DNA of 29,730 nucleotides from GCA-2724215 sp015660315 (GTDB taxonomy: Bacteria > Latescibacterota > UBA2968 > UBA8231), in contig JAPYQE010000058.1 of assembly GCA_029941315.1 (NCBI GenBank), positions 1 to 29,730 on the forward strand, written 5' to 3'. A model generated the notes under the pieces. The model ran no database searches, was not told the DNA's origin, and was given only the letters and a program-made list of their open reading frames with translations. Of the stretch, positions 8,476 to 16,138 are shown in pieces. A program made the position numbers and the translations under genes. Every line of letters begins with the position of its first letter. Within the stretch, counting starts at the first letter, position 1.

Positions 8476-8796
8476 ATGCGCCGACACCATGATATGGGCG
8501 GTCTCGAAGCCGGTCCCGTCGACCTGACCGAAGCCGCCTACGCCCCCTGGCAAAAACGCGTCAAAGCCCTGGTCCTGCTGCTGATCCGCGGCGACAAGGC
8601 ACAGATGAATGTCGATGAATTGCGCCGCGGCATCGAAGACCTTGCCCCAAAAGACTACGACCGCCTCGGCTACTACGAGCGCTGGACCCGCTCGCTCGCC
8701 CATATCTTAACGGAAAAGGGCCTCTTCACCGCCGAGGAACTCGCCGCTAAAATGGCCGAAGTCGAAAAGCGCTGGCAAGAACAAGGCCCTAAGTGA
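8476..8796 (+). CDS. Nitrile hydratase/thiocyanate hydrolase subunit, beta N-terminal half
   Basis: 106 residues that match only the N-terminal half of the nitrile hydratase beta chain. HDMGGLEAGPV at 5-15 is the conserved opening; DELRRGIEDL and YYERWTRSLAHIL with LFTAEELAAKM are the alpha-helical part that wraps the alpha chain. In standard nitrile hydratases this is fused to an SH3-like C-terminal domain; here a stop separates them and the C-terminal half is the next gene. The same division occurs in thiocyanate hydrolase, where this half is the ScnB subunit, and in toyocamycin nitrile hydratase. The stop TGA (8794-8796) overlaps the GTG start of the next gene, so the two halves are translationally coupled. 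Confidence 0.88.
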   Translation: MRRHHDMGGLEAGPVDLTEAAYAPWQKRVKALVLLLIRGDKAQMNVDELRRGIEDLAPKDYDRLGYYERWTRSLAHILTEKGLFTAEELAAKMAEVEKRWQEQGPK

Positions 8797-9080
8797 GCCG
8801 CTTTAAAAAAGGCGATACAGTCCACGTTCGCACCGACTATCCGCAAGGCCATGCCCGCGCCCCCTATTTCACCCGTGGCCGCCAAGGCCATATCGAGCAG
8901 ATCACCGGCCCCTACCCCAACGCCGAAGAATTGGCCTACGGCCGCCGGGGCGCACAAGAGCCACTCTATCGCGTCCGCTTTCGCCAACAGGCCCTCTGGC
9001 CTAGCTACCAGGGCAGCCCACACGACACGCTGGTCGCAGACCTCTACGAGCATTGGCTCAATCCCGGAGACCGCTCATGA
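8793..9080 (+). CDS. Nitrile hydratase/thiocyanate hydrolase subunit, beta C-terminal half (SH3-like)
   Basis: 95 residues from a GTG start overlapping the previous stop. It corresponds to the C-terminal SH3-like barrel of the nitrile hydratase beta chain: FKKGDTVHVR at the start, HARAPYFTRGRQGHIEQITGP with the conserved RxPxYxRGxxG core, NAEELAYG, and LYEHWLNPGD at the end. This half corresponds to ScnA of thiocyanate hydrolase. It cannot function without the neighbouring subunits. Its TGA (9078-9080) overlaps the ATG of the metal-binding subunit. The upstream and downstream overlaps make the three genes a single translational unit, in the order reported for scnB-scnA-scnC. Confidence 0.88.
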   Translation: MSRFKKGDTVHVRTDYPQGHARAPYFTRGRQGHIEQITGPYPNAEELAYGRRGAQEPLYRVRFRQQALWPSYQGSPHDTLVADLYEHWLNPGDRS

Positions 9081-9745
9081 GCCACGAAGATTCCCATAAA
9101 GACCATGCCGAAGAGCACAAGCATTCGCACAGCCACCCTCATCCGCAACAACCCGACAGCGAAGACGAGCCCTATAGCCACGAGCAGGTGATGGCCACCG
9201 CCCTCGAAGAACTGCTAAGCGATAAAGGCCTGATCGCCGCCGGCGATATGTCCAGCGCCTTAGACTATTGGGCCTCCAAGACCCCAGCCGACGGCGCTCG
9301 TTTGGTCGCGCGCTGCTGGACCGACCCCGCCTTCGCCAAACGCGTAGGCGAAAATGTCAATACCGCCGCCGCCGAACTCGACATGGACATCGGCACGACG
9401 CCCGTAGTCGCCATCACTAACACCCCCGACCTGCACAATGTCCTGGTCTGCACGCTCTGCTCTTGCTACCCGATCGGTCTGCTGGGCGAATCCCCTGGCT
9501 GGTACAAATCCCGCGCCTACCGTTCCCGCGTGGTCAGCGAACCCAGAGTCGTGCTCGCCGAATTCGGCACGCACATCTCCGACGAAACAGAGGTCCGCGT
9601 GCACGATAGCACCGCCGATCTGCGCTATATCGTCATACCGATGCGTCCGGAGAGCACGGAAGATTTGCGCGAGGAAGAGTTGGCCGAGCTGGTGACGAGG
9701 GATTGTATGATCGGGACGACGGTAGCTGAAGGGCCGGAGCAGTGA
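9077..9745 (+). CDS. Nitrile hydratase alpha / thiocyanate hydrolase gamma-type metal subunit
   Basis: 222 residues. The metal claw is VCTLCSCYP with C125, C128 and C130; the CTLCSC wording is that of cobalt-type enzymes (iron types have CSLCSC), in which two of the cysteines become sulfinic and sulfenic acids. SPGWYKSRAYRSR, EFGTHI, RYIVIPMRPEST and VTRDCMIG are further alpha-chain signatures. The first 25 residues are very rich in His, Asp and Glu (for example HKHSHSHPH), a possible metal-handling tail; thiocyanate hydrolase gamma also has a His-rich N-terminus. The enzyme would hydrate nitriles to amides or hydrolyse thiocyanate to carbonyl sulfide and ammonia; the sequence alone does not settle which. 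No activator or cobalt chaperone gene is adjacent: the run ends here and repeat copy A follows. Confidence 0.9.
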   Translation: MSHEDSHKDHAEEHKHSHSHPHPQQPDSEDEPYSHEQVMATALEELLSDKGLIAAGDMSSALDYWASKTPADGARLVARCWTDPAFAKRVGENVNTAAAELDMDIGTTPVVAITNTPDLHNVLVCTLCSCYPIGLLGESPGWYKSRAYRSRVVSEPRVVLAEFGTHISDETEVRVHDSTADLRYIVIPMRPESTEDLREEELAELVTRDCMIGTTVAEGPEQ

Positions 9746-9760
9746 TGCTGCCAAATGGAC

Positions 9761-10143
9761 GGGGTGGGCGAGAGTTTGTCCTGCACTCATTTTCAGGTCA
9801 CATCCTGCGACCTTCCGAGGGCTGTCCCTGATTTCCCAATCCTGTGAAATCAGGGACAGCAAAGCCGTTTTGGACAAACCCTCACCCACCCCTCAACTAA
9901 ATTTGCATTATCTATATTTTTATGAAGAAGGAGTGAAACCCTCCCGCCGCAGCGGAGGTTCGGAGGGCTGCCGCAGGGCAATGCCTCCCCAAGGCCATCG
10001 CTTGAAATCTATCGCCCCACTCCCGCCGCCCGTTAAGGTGGCTTATGCCACGCCATTGCTACGTCCCTCCACAAGCTTATGGGGCCGCCTTAGCATTGCC
10101 CGAAGGCAGCCCTCTGAACCGCAGCGTGAGACGCACTCCCCAA
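9761..10143. repeat. Structured intergenic repeat, copy A
   Basis: The 464 bases between the nitrile hydratase-like locus and the RraA-like gene hold a folded repeat that recurs at 25325-25694. Part 1 is a nested double hairpin: outer arms 9761-9781 and 9872-9892 (19 of 21 positions pair) enclose an inner perfect 15-bp stem, GCTGTCCCTGATTTC (9821-9835) with its complement at 9846-9860. Part 2 is a long imperfect stem, about 9957-9984 with 10093-10120 (24 of 28 pair), enclosing the best conserved block (9993-10025) and a small hairpin GGTGGC/GCCAC at 10037-10051. The end, about 10119-10143, is also nearly identical in copy B. Short open frames across it are not convincing genes. It ends about 65 bases before the next start codon. 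Confidence 0.8.
9821..9860. repeat. Perfect 15-bp inner hairpin of repeat copy A
   Basis: GCTGTCCCTGATTTC at 9821-9835 pairs with GAAATCAGGGACAGC at 9846-9860 around a 10-base loop that contains AATCCTGT. The same loop word is found in the matching hairpin of copy B, while the stem sequences differ and remain complementary. No T-run follows, so it is not a standard intrinsic terminator. Confidence 0.85.
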
Positions 10144-10209
10144 ACAAGAGATTGCATTTAATTTTACAACTAGCTTCTAACGCTTAACAACCAACACAGG
10201 AGCCGCATC

Positions 10210-10848
10210 ATGCACGAAGAATGGAAACCCATCTACTCTGCCCTAGTCACCGACATCATGGACGCCCTCGGCCACCGCGAGCAAGCCATGACCCCCGACA
10301 TCCGCCCCTGCCGCCCCGACGCACACATCGCCGGGCCCGCCCTCACCCTCGACGCCTACCCCAACACCGACCCGCACCCAGATCCCTATGGCCAGATCTT
10401 CGCTGCCTACGACGAAACTAAGGCCGGTGACGTATTCGTCATCGCCACCAATGGCGAAAAACGCGCCGGCCTCTGGGGCGAACTGCTCTCCACAGCAGCA
10501 CAAGCACAAGGCGTCCATTCGATCGTCACCGACGGCGTCGCCCGCGACGTACGCCAGATGAACGAGATGAACTTCAACTGTTTTTGCACTGGCTTTTCAC
10601 CGCTCGATTCAGCCGGGCGCATCATCACCGAAAAAATCAACGAGCCGATCCAGTGCGGCGGCGTGCAGGTCCACCCCGGCGACTTTATCTTGGCCGACTT
10701 CGATGGCGTCGCCGTAATCCCGGCGGCAATCAAGGACGAAGTATTCAAATTATCGATGGAAAAATTAGAAGGCGAAAATACCGTCCGCGACGAGCTCGCC
10801 GCCGGTATGTCACCACGCGAAGTCTTCGACAAGTACGGCATTCTATAA
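10210..10848 (+). CDS. RraA / 4-hydroxy-4-methyl-2-oxoglutarate aldolase family protein
   Basis: 212 residues; ATG 10210 is preceded by AGGAG at 10198-10202. The family core is visible: GLWGELLSTAAQAQGV (about 87-102), IVTDGVARDVRQM with R112 and D113 as the usual substrate and metal contacts, and VHPGDFILADFDGVAVIP near 154-171. HMG/CHA aldolases use a divalent metal to cleave 4-carboxy-4-hydroxy-2-oxoacids to pyruvate and an oxoacid in aromatic catabolism; related proteins (RraA) bind RNase E instead. The presence of the R-D pair fits an aldolase or oxaloacetate decarboxylase-type enzyme more than RraA proper. It stands alone downstream of repeat copy A and ends just before a strong hairpin. 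Confidence 0.88.
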   Translation: MHEEWKPIYSALVTDIMDALGHREQAMTPDIRPCRPDAHIAGPALTLDAYPNTDPHPDPYGQIFAAYDETKAGDVFVIATNGEKRAGLWGELLSTAAQAQGVHSIVTDGVARDVRQMNEMNFNCFCTGFSPLDSAGRIITEKINEPIQCGGVQVHPGDFILADFDGVAVIPAAIKDEVFKLSMEKLEGENTVRDELAAGMSPREVFDKYGIL

Positions 10849-10867
10849 ATATCAGCGCAACAAAATA

Positions 10868-10899
10868 CCCCCACCGAATCATGATAGATTCGGTGGGGG
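10868..10899. terminator. Strong 13-bp hairpin downstream of the RraA-like gene
   Basis: CCCCCACCGAATC (10868-10880) and GATTCGGTGGGGG (10887-10899) form a perfect 13-bp stem with a 6-base loop, 20 bases after the stop codon. There is no T-run after it on the + strand (ATATCGCCCC follows), so it may be a transcript-stabilizing 3' hairpin or a non-canonical terminator. Confidence 0.55.
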
Positions 10900-11003
10900 A
10901 TATCGCCCCAAAAAAGGACTAGGAGGTAATTCGGGACCCTTTCAGGTCCGACCCACATTTAAATCATCGGCCCCCTATAATAAATATTGAGAAATAATTA
11001 TTT

Positions 11004-11025
11004 AGAGGTGCAAGAGCCTCTTTTT
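11004..11025 (+). terminator. Weak possible intrinsic terminator
   Basis: AGAGG (11004-11008) can pair with CCTCT (11017-11021), directly followed by a T-run. The stem is only 5 bp. Between it and the 10868 hairpin is a short inverted repeat, GGACC/GGTCC near 10934-10949. Nothing else was seen in the 234-base gap between the RraA-like gene and the convergent PLP enzyme gene. Confidence 0.3.
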
Positions 11026-11082
11026 AGACCATTTTTACACATTTCAGATAAATTTCCCCCTGTTTTGCACGCCTTTATTCAG

Positions 11083-12225
11083 CTAGATCCCTGCGAGCGC
11101 TTGCCTAAAATCAGCGCATAAATCCTCCGTCGCCTCAATCCCACACGCCACCCGCACTAGACTGTCCCCCACCCCGATCGCCGCCCGTTCCGCCGGACTC
11201 ATGCTCGAATGCGAAGTCGTCGCCGGCCGGGTAATCAGTGTCTCAACCCCGCCCAAGCTGGGGGCCGACGCCGGCAATTGCAGACCGGCCAACAAGCGCT
11301 CAGCCGCCTGCACGCCTCCCCGCAACTCCAGACTCAATACCCCACCCGCACCCGCAAACAACCGCTTAGCCCGTTCGTATTGCGGATGGCTTTGCAAAGC
11401 CGGATAGTTCACCTGTACCACTTGTGCTTCTTCGGCCAACATACGCGCCAACTGTAAAGCATTCTCATCGTGTTGCCGCATACGCAATGATAGCGTCTTC
11501 AATCCGCGATGCAATAAAAAACAGGCGTGCGTATCCAAACTGCCGCCAAAACGATTAAGCTTGTGCGCAATCACCCCGACATGCTTTGCCGACCCGATAA
11601 TAGCCCCCGCGACAATATCCGAATGGCCGTTGAGATATTTCGTCGCGCTGTGCAGCTCAATATCAAAACCCATTTCCAATGGGCGAAAATTGCACGGCGA
11701 TGCAAAAGTATTGTCGATCAGCGATAACAAACCATGCGCGCGCGCAAAGGCCACCACCGCTTCTAAATCCGCCACTTCCAACAGAGGGTTGCTCATCGTC
11801 TCAACATAAATCGCCTTAGTCTCAGGTTGGAGCTTGACGGCCCAAGTCTCCGGCGCATTGCCCGCAATAAAGTCGCAGTTTATTCCCAAATCCGGCGCGT
11901 CCTGGCTGACAAAACTATGCGTGCCGCCATAGAGGCAATCCTGGATCAGCAGATGATCGCCGCTCTTGAGCAAAGCCAGCAACGCCGTCGTAATCGCCGC
12001 CATGCCCGAACCCGTCACCAACGCCGCCTCACCGCCGCAGATATCGGCGAGCTTGGCGTGCAACACATTGTGATTCGGCGTGTTGTTGAGCCGCAAATAG
12101 CGGATATCGTCGTAACCCTGACCTTCTTCTGAAGTGAAGGTCGCGCTTTGGAAGATCGGCGTAACGACAGCGCCGGCGATTTTCTGCTCTTCGCCGGCGT
12201 GTATGAGACGCGTTTGTATATGCAT
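11083..12225 (-). CDS. Cys/Met metabolism PLP-dependent enzyme (cystathionine gamma-synthase/lyase-like)
   Basis: 380 residues, the usual length; ATG 12225-12223 preceded on its strand by AAGAAGA. Fold-type I features are VTPIFQSATF (21-30), the TGSGMAA phosphate-binding turn near 71-77, VETMSNP (141-147), LSLIDNTFASP (about 167-177) with the PLP-contacting Asp, and the Schiff-base lysine K196 in HSATKYLNGHSD. Near the C-terminus, SLGGVETLITRPATTSHSSM is the characteristic substrate-carboxylate loop. It would catalyse a gamma- or beta-replacement or elimination on homocysteine, cystathionine or methionine-type substrates in the cytoplasm. The usual YSRxxNPT near 43 is changed to YLRLNNTPN, so assigning synthase versus lyase is unsafe. 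It lies 147 bases downstream of the FolC-like fusion on the same strand. Confidence 0.88.
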   Translation of the reverse strand: MHIQTRLIHAGEEQKIAGAVVTPIFQSATFTSEEGQGYDDIRYLRLNNTPNHNVLHAKLADICGGEAALVTGSGMAAITTALLALLKSGDHLLIQDCLYGGTHSFVSQDAPDLGINCDFIAGNAPETWAVKLQPETKAIYVETMSNPLLEVADLEAVVAFARAHGLLSLIDNTFASPCNFRPLEMGFDIELHSATKYLNGHSDIVAGAIIGSAKHVGVIAHKLNRFGGSLDTHACFLLHRGLKTLSLRMRQHDENALQLARMLAEEAQVVQVNYPALQSHPQYERAKRLFAGAGGVLSLELRGGVQAAERLLAGLQLPASAPSLGGVETLITRPATTSHSSMSPAERAAIGVGDSLVRVACGIEATEDLCADFRQALAGI

Positions 12226-12372
12226 TTATATCTTCTTCTTTAACAGTGTATTAGAGACACTGGTGCGAGCTAATCTATTTACTACAACCAATAAATCAAA
12301 CAATCGCTTTAGCAGAGTGCATACAAACGCCGCTAGCCGGCCGCCTCTGCTCAGGCGACCACCGCGGCCAAT

Positions 12373-14466
12373 TCACTCTGCCTCCAGCACAAAACGCCTG
12401 AGCAATTTCTCGTATAGACCAATAAAATCGCGCCGGCCATTATCGCGATTGTAAATCGAGCACATCGGATTGGGGTTTAGCTCCAAGATCACCAAGCCGT
12501 CCACACCATGGATAAGATCTATCGCGTAAAAACCCAACGCATAGACCTCGGCCACCCGCCGAGTCAGCGCCCGCATATCCTGCAACAAGGGTTCATCCTC
12601 AACCCGCACCGCCCGCCCCTCGGCCTGGTGCAAGGGATTCAGATCTCCGTCCGCATCCGACGTTTCACCCTCTTTGCCATAGGCCAACAATAGCTCGTCG
12701 TGACTGGCGATAACCCGATATTCCGACCCGGTGATAAACTGCTGCACCAACACGATATTGTCGAGAAAGGCGCTATGGGTGAAAATATCCGTGAGCCGCT
12801 TTTCGAGCGCCGCCGCGTCGCGTTCTAAAAACACCCCCTGCGCCAACGAGCTGCGATACTTCTTAACCACCAGCGGAAAATCAAACCGCCCCTCAATATC
12901 CTCAACGATCTTCGCCACCGTCGCATGGCTCTTATAGCGGTCAAAACGCGGGTCGGCTAGCGGATTGAAATACTTAACCGTACAAGGAGTCGGCAACCCG
13001 GCGGCGACAAAGTCTTCGTATTGATAGGCCTTGTCCTCGGCCAAGCGGGCTTCGACATAGTCGTTAAAGGGATGTTTGTTACGCCAAAAGCGAAACGCGC
13101 GGCGCCCACCGATAAGCTTGAGCCGGGTGCCATCCTCCGATATCCACTCGCAGCACAAGGCAAGAGCCCTGGCCGCCTCGGCCACACACGCCAGACTTTC
13201 GAGCGCCATATCCTCGGTAATACCGTCGCGCTCGTAGGGCAGGTCAAAAAACTCGCGCGCCCGCGCCACCAAGTGCAACGACCCGACGACCAACACCCGC
13301 CCCTCCGGCCCGGCCAATTGCAGAGCCCGCTGAAAAGCCTGCGCACTCGCCGGCAACGACTCGACCGCCAAAGCCGCCGGCACTAAGGCCAGCAACTCGG
13401 CCGGATCTAAGGCCCGAGGGTGATCCGACGAAGTCAGCACGACCTGCGCCGCCACCGGCGCCAGCGCCGATAGCATGCCCGCGGCGTCATGCCCTGCAGC
13501 CGCCCCGACGACCAACACCCAGTCTTCACCCAGCCGCTGCAGGTCGCCGACCAACGCCACAGCGCTCGCCGGGTTGTGCGCGCCATCGAGTAATACCAGC
13601 GGTGCCTCCCGCGCCACCTCAAAACGCCCCGGCCAACGATGCGTCTCGACCACTCGGCATATCGCCTCATTCGCCAATTCCACACCGAGCACCTGTGTCG
13701 CCTGCAATGCCAAACACGCGTTCTGCCCATAGGTAGCCGGCCGGCCGGCAAGCCCACCACGCCCCCACTCGGCTCCGGCCATATGCAACTCGACTTGTCG
13801 ATCCGCACAAGTCTGCCGCACTAGCTTCGCCACTTCCGGCACTTGCGCCTCAGTGGTAACCAGCGTCTTTCCGGGGCGAATAATATCCAGCTTATCCGCG
13901 GTGATCTGCTCAAGTGTATCACCTAAAAACTCCATATGGTCCAAACCGACCGAGGTAAGCACCGCCAGTTCCGAATCCCAAGCGTTGGCCGCGTCATAAC
14001 GCCCGCCCAAGCCCACCTCGAAAATCCCGAACTCCACACCCTCTTGCGCAAAAAACCAAGCTGCCAGCCCCGTCAACGCCTCGAACTTACTGAACGGACC
14101 TAGCCCTTCGGCGGCAAAATTACGCGTGCCGTCGTCTAAGCAGGCGACCGCCTCGGCCCAACGGTCCTTGCCCAATACCTCACCCGCAACCCTGATGCGC
14201 TCGCGTTGGGTGTGCAAGTGCGGTGAGGTATACAAACCCACCTTGTGCCCATTGGCCTGCAATAGCGCCGCAAGCAAACTGGACACCGTGCCCTTGCCAT
14301 TCGTGCCGCCGACGATCAGCGAACGAAAGCGTTGCTGAGGTTGCTGCAACCGAGCTAATAGCGTGCGCATCCTGGGCAGATAATGTTCGACCGGCCCGAA
14401 GGATGGACGACCGACCTCCCAGTCGGGCAACACGTCTAAATAGCGCTGGGCGCGAAAATAATCCAT
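12373..14466 (-). CDS. FolC-like Mur ligase fused to a C-terminal ATP-grasp domain
   Basis: 697 residues, much longer than FolC alone (about 420). Residues 1 to about 410 are a folylpolyglutamate/dihydrofolate synthase-like Mur ligase: P-loop GTNGKGT (54-60), SPHLHTQRERI (81-91), FEVGLGGRYDAAN (149-161), GLDHMEFLGDT (about 174-184), WPGRFE (278-283) and DGAHNP (294-299). From about 420 the sequence changes to an ATP-grasp ligase: LVVKKYRSS near 522 with the nucleotide-binding lysines, VLVQQFITGSEYRV, and a metal-binding end, DLIHGVDGLVILELNPNP. Both folds make ATP-dependent carboxylate-amine bonds, so the product could be a doubly extended peptide or a glutamylated cofactor. Cyanophycin synthetase has the same two folds in the opposite order. 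It lies 28 bases downstream of moaA, probably in one operon. Confidence 0.88.
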   Translation of the reverse strand: MDYFRAQRYLDVLPDWEVGRPSFGPVEHYLPRMRTLLARLQQPQQRFRSLIVGGTNGKGTVSSLLAALLQANGHKVGLYTSPHLHTQRERIRVAGEVLGKDRWAEAVACLDDGTRNFAAEGLGPFSKFEALTGLAAWFFAQEGVEFGIFEVGLGGRYDAANAWDSELAVLTSVGLDHMEFLGDTLEQITADKLDIIRPGKTLVTTEAQVPEVAKLVRQTCADRQVELHMAGAEWGRGGLAGRPATYGQNACLALQATQVLGVELANEAICRVVETHRWPGRFEVAREAPLVLLDGAHNPASAVALVGDLQRLGEDWVLVVGAAAGHDAAGMLSALAPVAAQVVLTSSDHPRALDPAELLALVPAALAVESLPASAQAFQRALQLAGPEGRVLVVGSLHLVARAREFFDLPYERDGITEDMALESLACVAEAARALALCCEWISEDGTRLKLIGGRRAFRFWRNKHPFNDYVEARLAEDKAYQYEDFVAAGLPTPCTVKYFNPLADPRFDRYKSHATVAKIVEDIEGRFDFPLVVKKYRSSLAQGVFLERDAAALEKRLTDIFTHSAFLDNIVLVQQFITGSEYRVIASHDELLLAYGKEGETSDADGDLNPLHQAEGRAVRVEDEPLLQDMRALTRRVAEVYALGFYAIDLIHGVDGLVILELNPNPMCSIYNRDNGRRDFIGLYEKLLRRFVLEAE

Positions 14467-14494
14467 ATGTATTGGGAATTAGTTAAGAGGTACT

Positions 14495-15541
14495 TCAACC
14501 GCCGCGCGTGTGCATCTCGCGGTGCGGGTCCGCTTGCAACTCTTCGACCTGGAAGAGCGCGCCGCGCTCGGGGTCGCCCGCGCGCTCTTCGGCGCTTCTA
14601 TCCGTCCGGCCCGTCCACCCCACACGAATCCGTTCGAGCAAGGCCTGCCGGTCTGCTCCCTCGCGCAACAAGGGCTTGAGATCGATGCCCTGCTGCGCGT
14701 AGAGGCACAAATACCATAAGCCGTCGGCTGTCAGCCGGCTGCGGTCGCAGGCCCCGCAAAAAGGCTCGGTGACCGATGAGACGATCCCGAAGCGCGTGCC
14801 GTCTTCGAGACGAAAGCGCGCGGCTGGCGCCGCCCCCTGGCCAGTTTCGCGCTCGATCGGCCCATAATGCGCCGCCAGCCGCGTCAAAATCTCGTGCTGC
14901 GATACGACCTCGCCCTGCGACCAATGTGTCGCCCCGCCGACATCCATATATTCGATGAAACGAACCTCCGCCCCGACCTCGCGAGCAAATTCGAGCAAGT
15001 CCACCAGTTCATCGTCGTTGAAACCACGCATCATCACCGAATTGAGCTTGATCGCATCAAAGCCGACCGTCGCCGCCTGGCGAATTCCCGCGAGCACCTT
15101 GGCATGTGTATCCCGCCCGGTCAACGCCTCAAAGCGCTCGGCCTTGAGCGAATCCAAACTAATGGTGACCCGCTGCAGCCCCGCCCGTCTTAGCTCCTCA
15201 GCCTGGCGCGCCAACTGCGTGGCGTTCGTCGTCATCGCCAGATCTTCAACCAGCGGTAATCCCGCGAGCCGCGCGACCAACTCGGGCAGGTCTCCGCGCA
15301 ATAGCGGCTCGCCCCCGGTAAGCCGCACGCTGCGCACCCCAAACTGACAGAAAGCCCGCACGGCCCGTTCAATCTCGTCAAAACTGAGAATGCCCTCTTT
15401 CGGCAACCAATCGTAGTCCTCTTCGGGCATGCAATACCGGCAGCGCAAATCGCAGCGATCAATCACTGACACGCGCAAAGAGCCCAGCGGGCGCCCCAAG
15501 AGGTCGTGGATCACTGATTGCGCTGGTATTTCAGAGGGCAT
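14495..15541 (-). CDS. moaA: GTP 3',8-cyclase MoaA (molybdenum cofactor biosynthesis)
   Basis: 348 residues from the ATG at 15541-15539; an in-frame TTG at 15556 would add five residues but has no better ribosome-binding site. The radical SAM cluster motif is CDLRCRYCMPEE near residues 30-40; LTGGEPLLR, TTNAT, ISLDSL and NSVMMRGFNDDEL follow in order. The second [4Fe-4S] cluster is provided by CGACDRSRLTADGLWYLC, which is diagnostic of MoaA, and the protein ends in the Gly-Gly that enters the MoaA active site. It turns GTP into 3',8-cyclo-7,8-dihydro-GTP, the first step to cyclic pyranopterin. No moaC or other moa gene is adjacent; the next gene in the operon is the FolC/ATP-grasp fusion, and an XdhC gene lies divergently at 16150. 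Confidence 0.95.
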   Translation of the reverse strand: MPSEIPAQSVIHDLLGRPLGSLRVSVIDRCDLRCRYCMPEEDYDWLPKEGILSFDEIERAVRAFCQFGVRSVRLTGGEPLLRGDLPELVARLAGLPLVEDLAMTTNATQLARQAEELRRAGLQRVTISLDSLKAERFEALTGRDTHAKVLAGIRQAATVGFDAIKLNSVMMRGFNDDELVDLLEFAREVGAEVRFIEYMDVGGATHWSQGEVVSQHEILTRLAAHYGPIERETGQGAAPAARFRLEDGTRFGIVSSVTEPFCGACDRSRLTADGLWYLCLYAQQGIDLKPLLREGADRQALLERIRVGWTGRTDRSAEERAGDPERGALFQVEELQADPHREMHTRGG

Positions 15542-15609
15542 AAAGGGTATCCGCAAAGTGCAATAACTCTATATGAGACGCGAGTTTAGAATATAGGCAT
15601 TCCCTAGTC

Positions 15610-15960
15610 GTGGGCAATGGCGAGCCGCATTTCTCCTCGGCGTATACTTCCCTGGCCCGCAGACCAGCTTTTCCATACAACTTTAACACCTATTGCGACC
15701 GCTGGCGCAACGCGACGATCTGCCGCCAACCTACAGCTTCTGGTCGACAAAGCAACTCATCGAGCAACTCGCCGCAGAGCAAGAAGACGGGCGCCAAATC
15801 CTACATTAATACCCACCTCATACTGCAAAGAGCCTACCTGCGGCAACTCGTCGTCCCCTCTTATTTACCCAAGCTCTGCAACAATTTCGGCACAGCCTAA
15901 CAGCGATTGGGCGATCCGGTCCGGTCCGCGCACTACCACAACCAAGCTCGCCTGCTATTG
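15610..15960 (+). pseudogene. Possible multiply frameshifted gene remnant, unidentified
   Basis: The 608 bases between moaA and the xdhC-like gene contain no convincing intact gene. Protein-like pieces alternate between frames: YNFNTYCDRWRNA in one, LPPTYSFWSTKQLIEQLAAE in a second (about 15715-15785), then back to AYLRQLVVPSYLPKL (about 15825-15880), followed by stops. That pattern suggests an old coding sequence broken by frameshifts. I do not recognise the family, and the order of segments is my reading. The moaA promoter probably also lies in this gap, but I could not fix -35/-10 boxes. Confidence 0.3.
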
Positions 15961-16138
15961 AACTAGGCGTGTCTGAAAAATCGCCCTAACATAGCCACCA
16001 CGTCCTTGCTGCGAAGAGTTCTACGGGCAATATTAAGGGAGCATCCGTCAAACAAGAGGGCTTCGATGCGCAAGCCCAACGACACCAGCCGAGCCGCAAC
16101 CGACAGTAGCCAACAAAGAAGAGCAATTGCAACATTTT

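Noticed and set aside
9761..10143. CRISPR array or insertion sequence
   Set aside because: There are no evenly spaced direct repeats and no transposase frame; repeats are inverted and nested.
9870..10187. A 105-codon + strand open frame
   Set aside because: It lies wholly within repeat copy A, follows its inverted arms, has no Shine-Dalgarno and its translation is basic and low in structure; copy B does not keep the frame.
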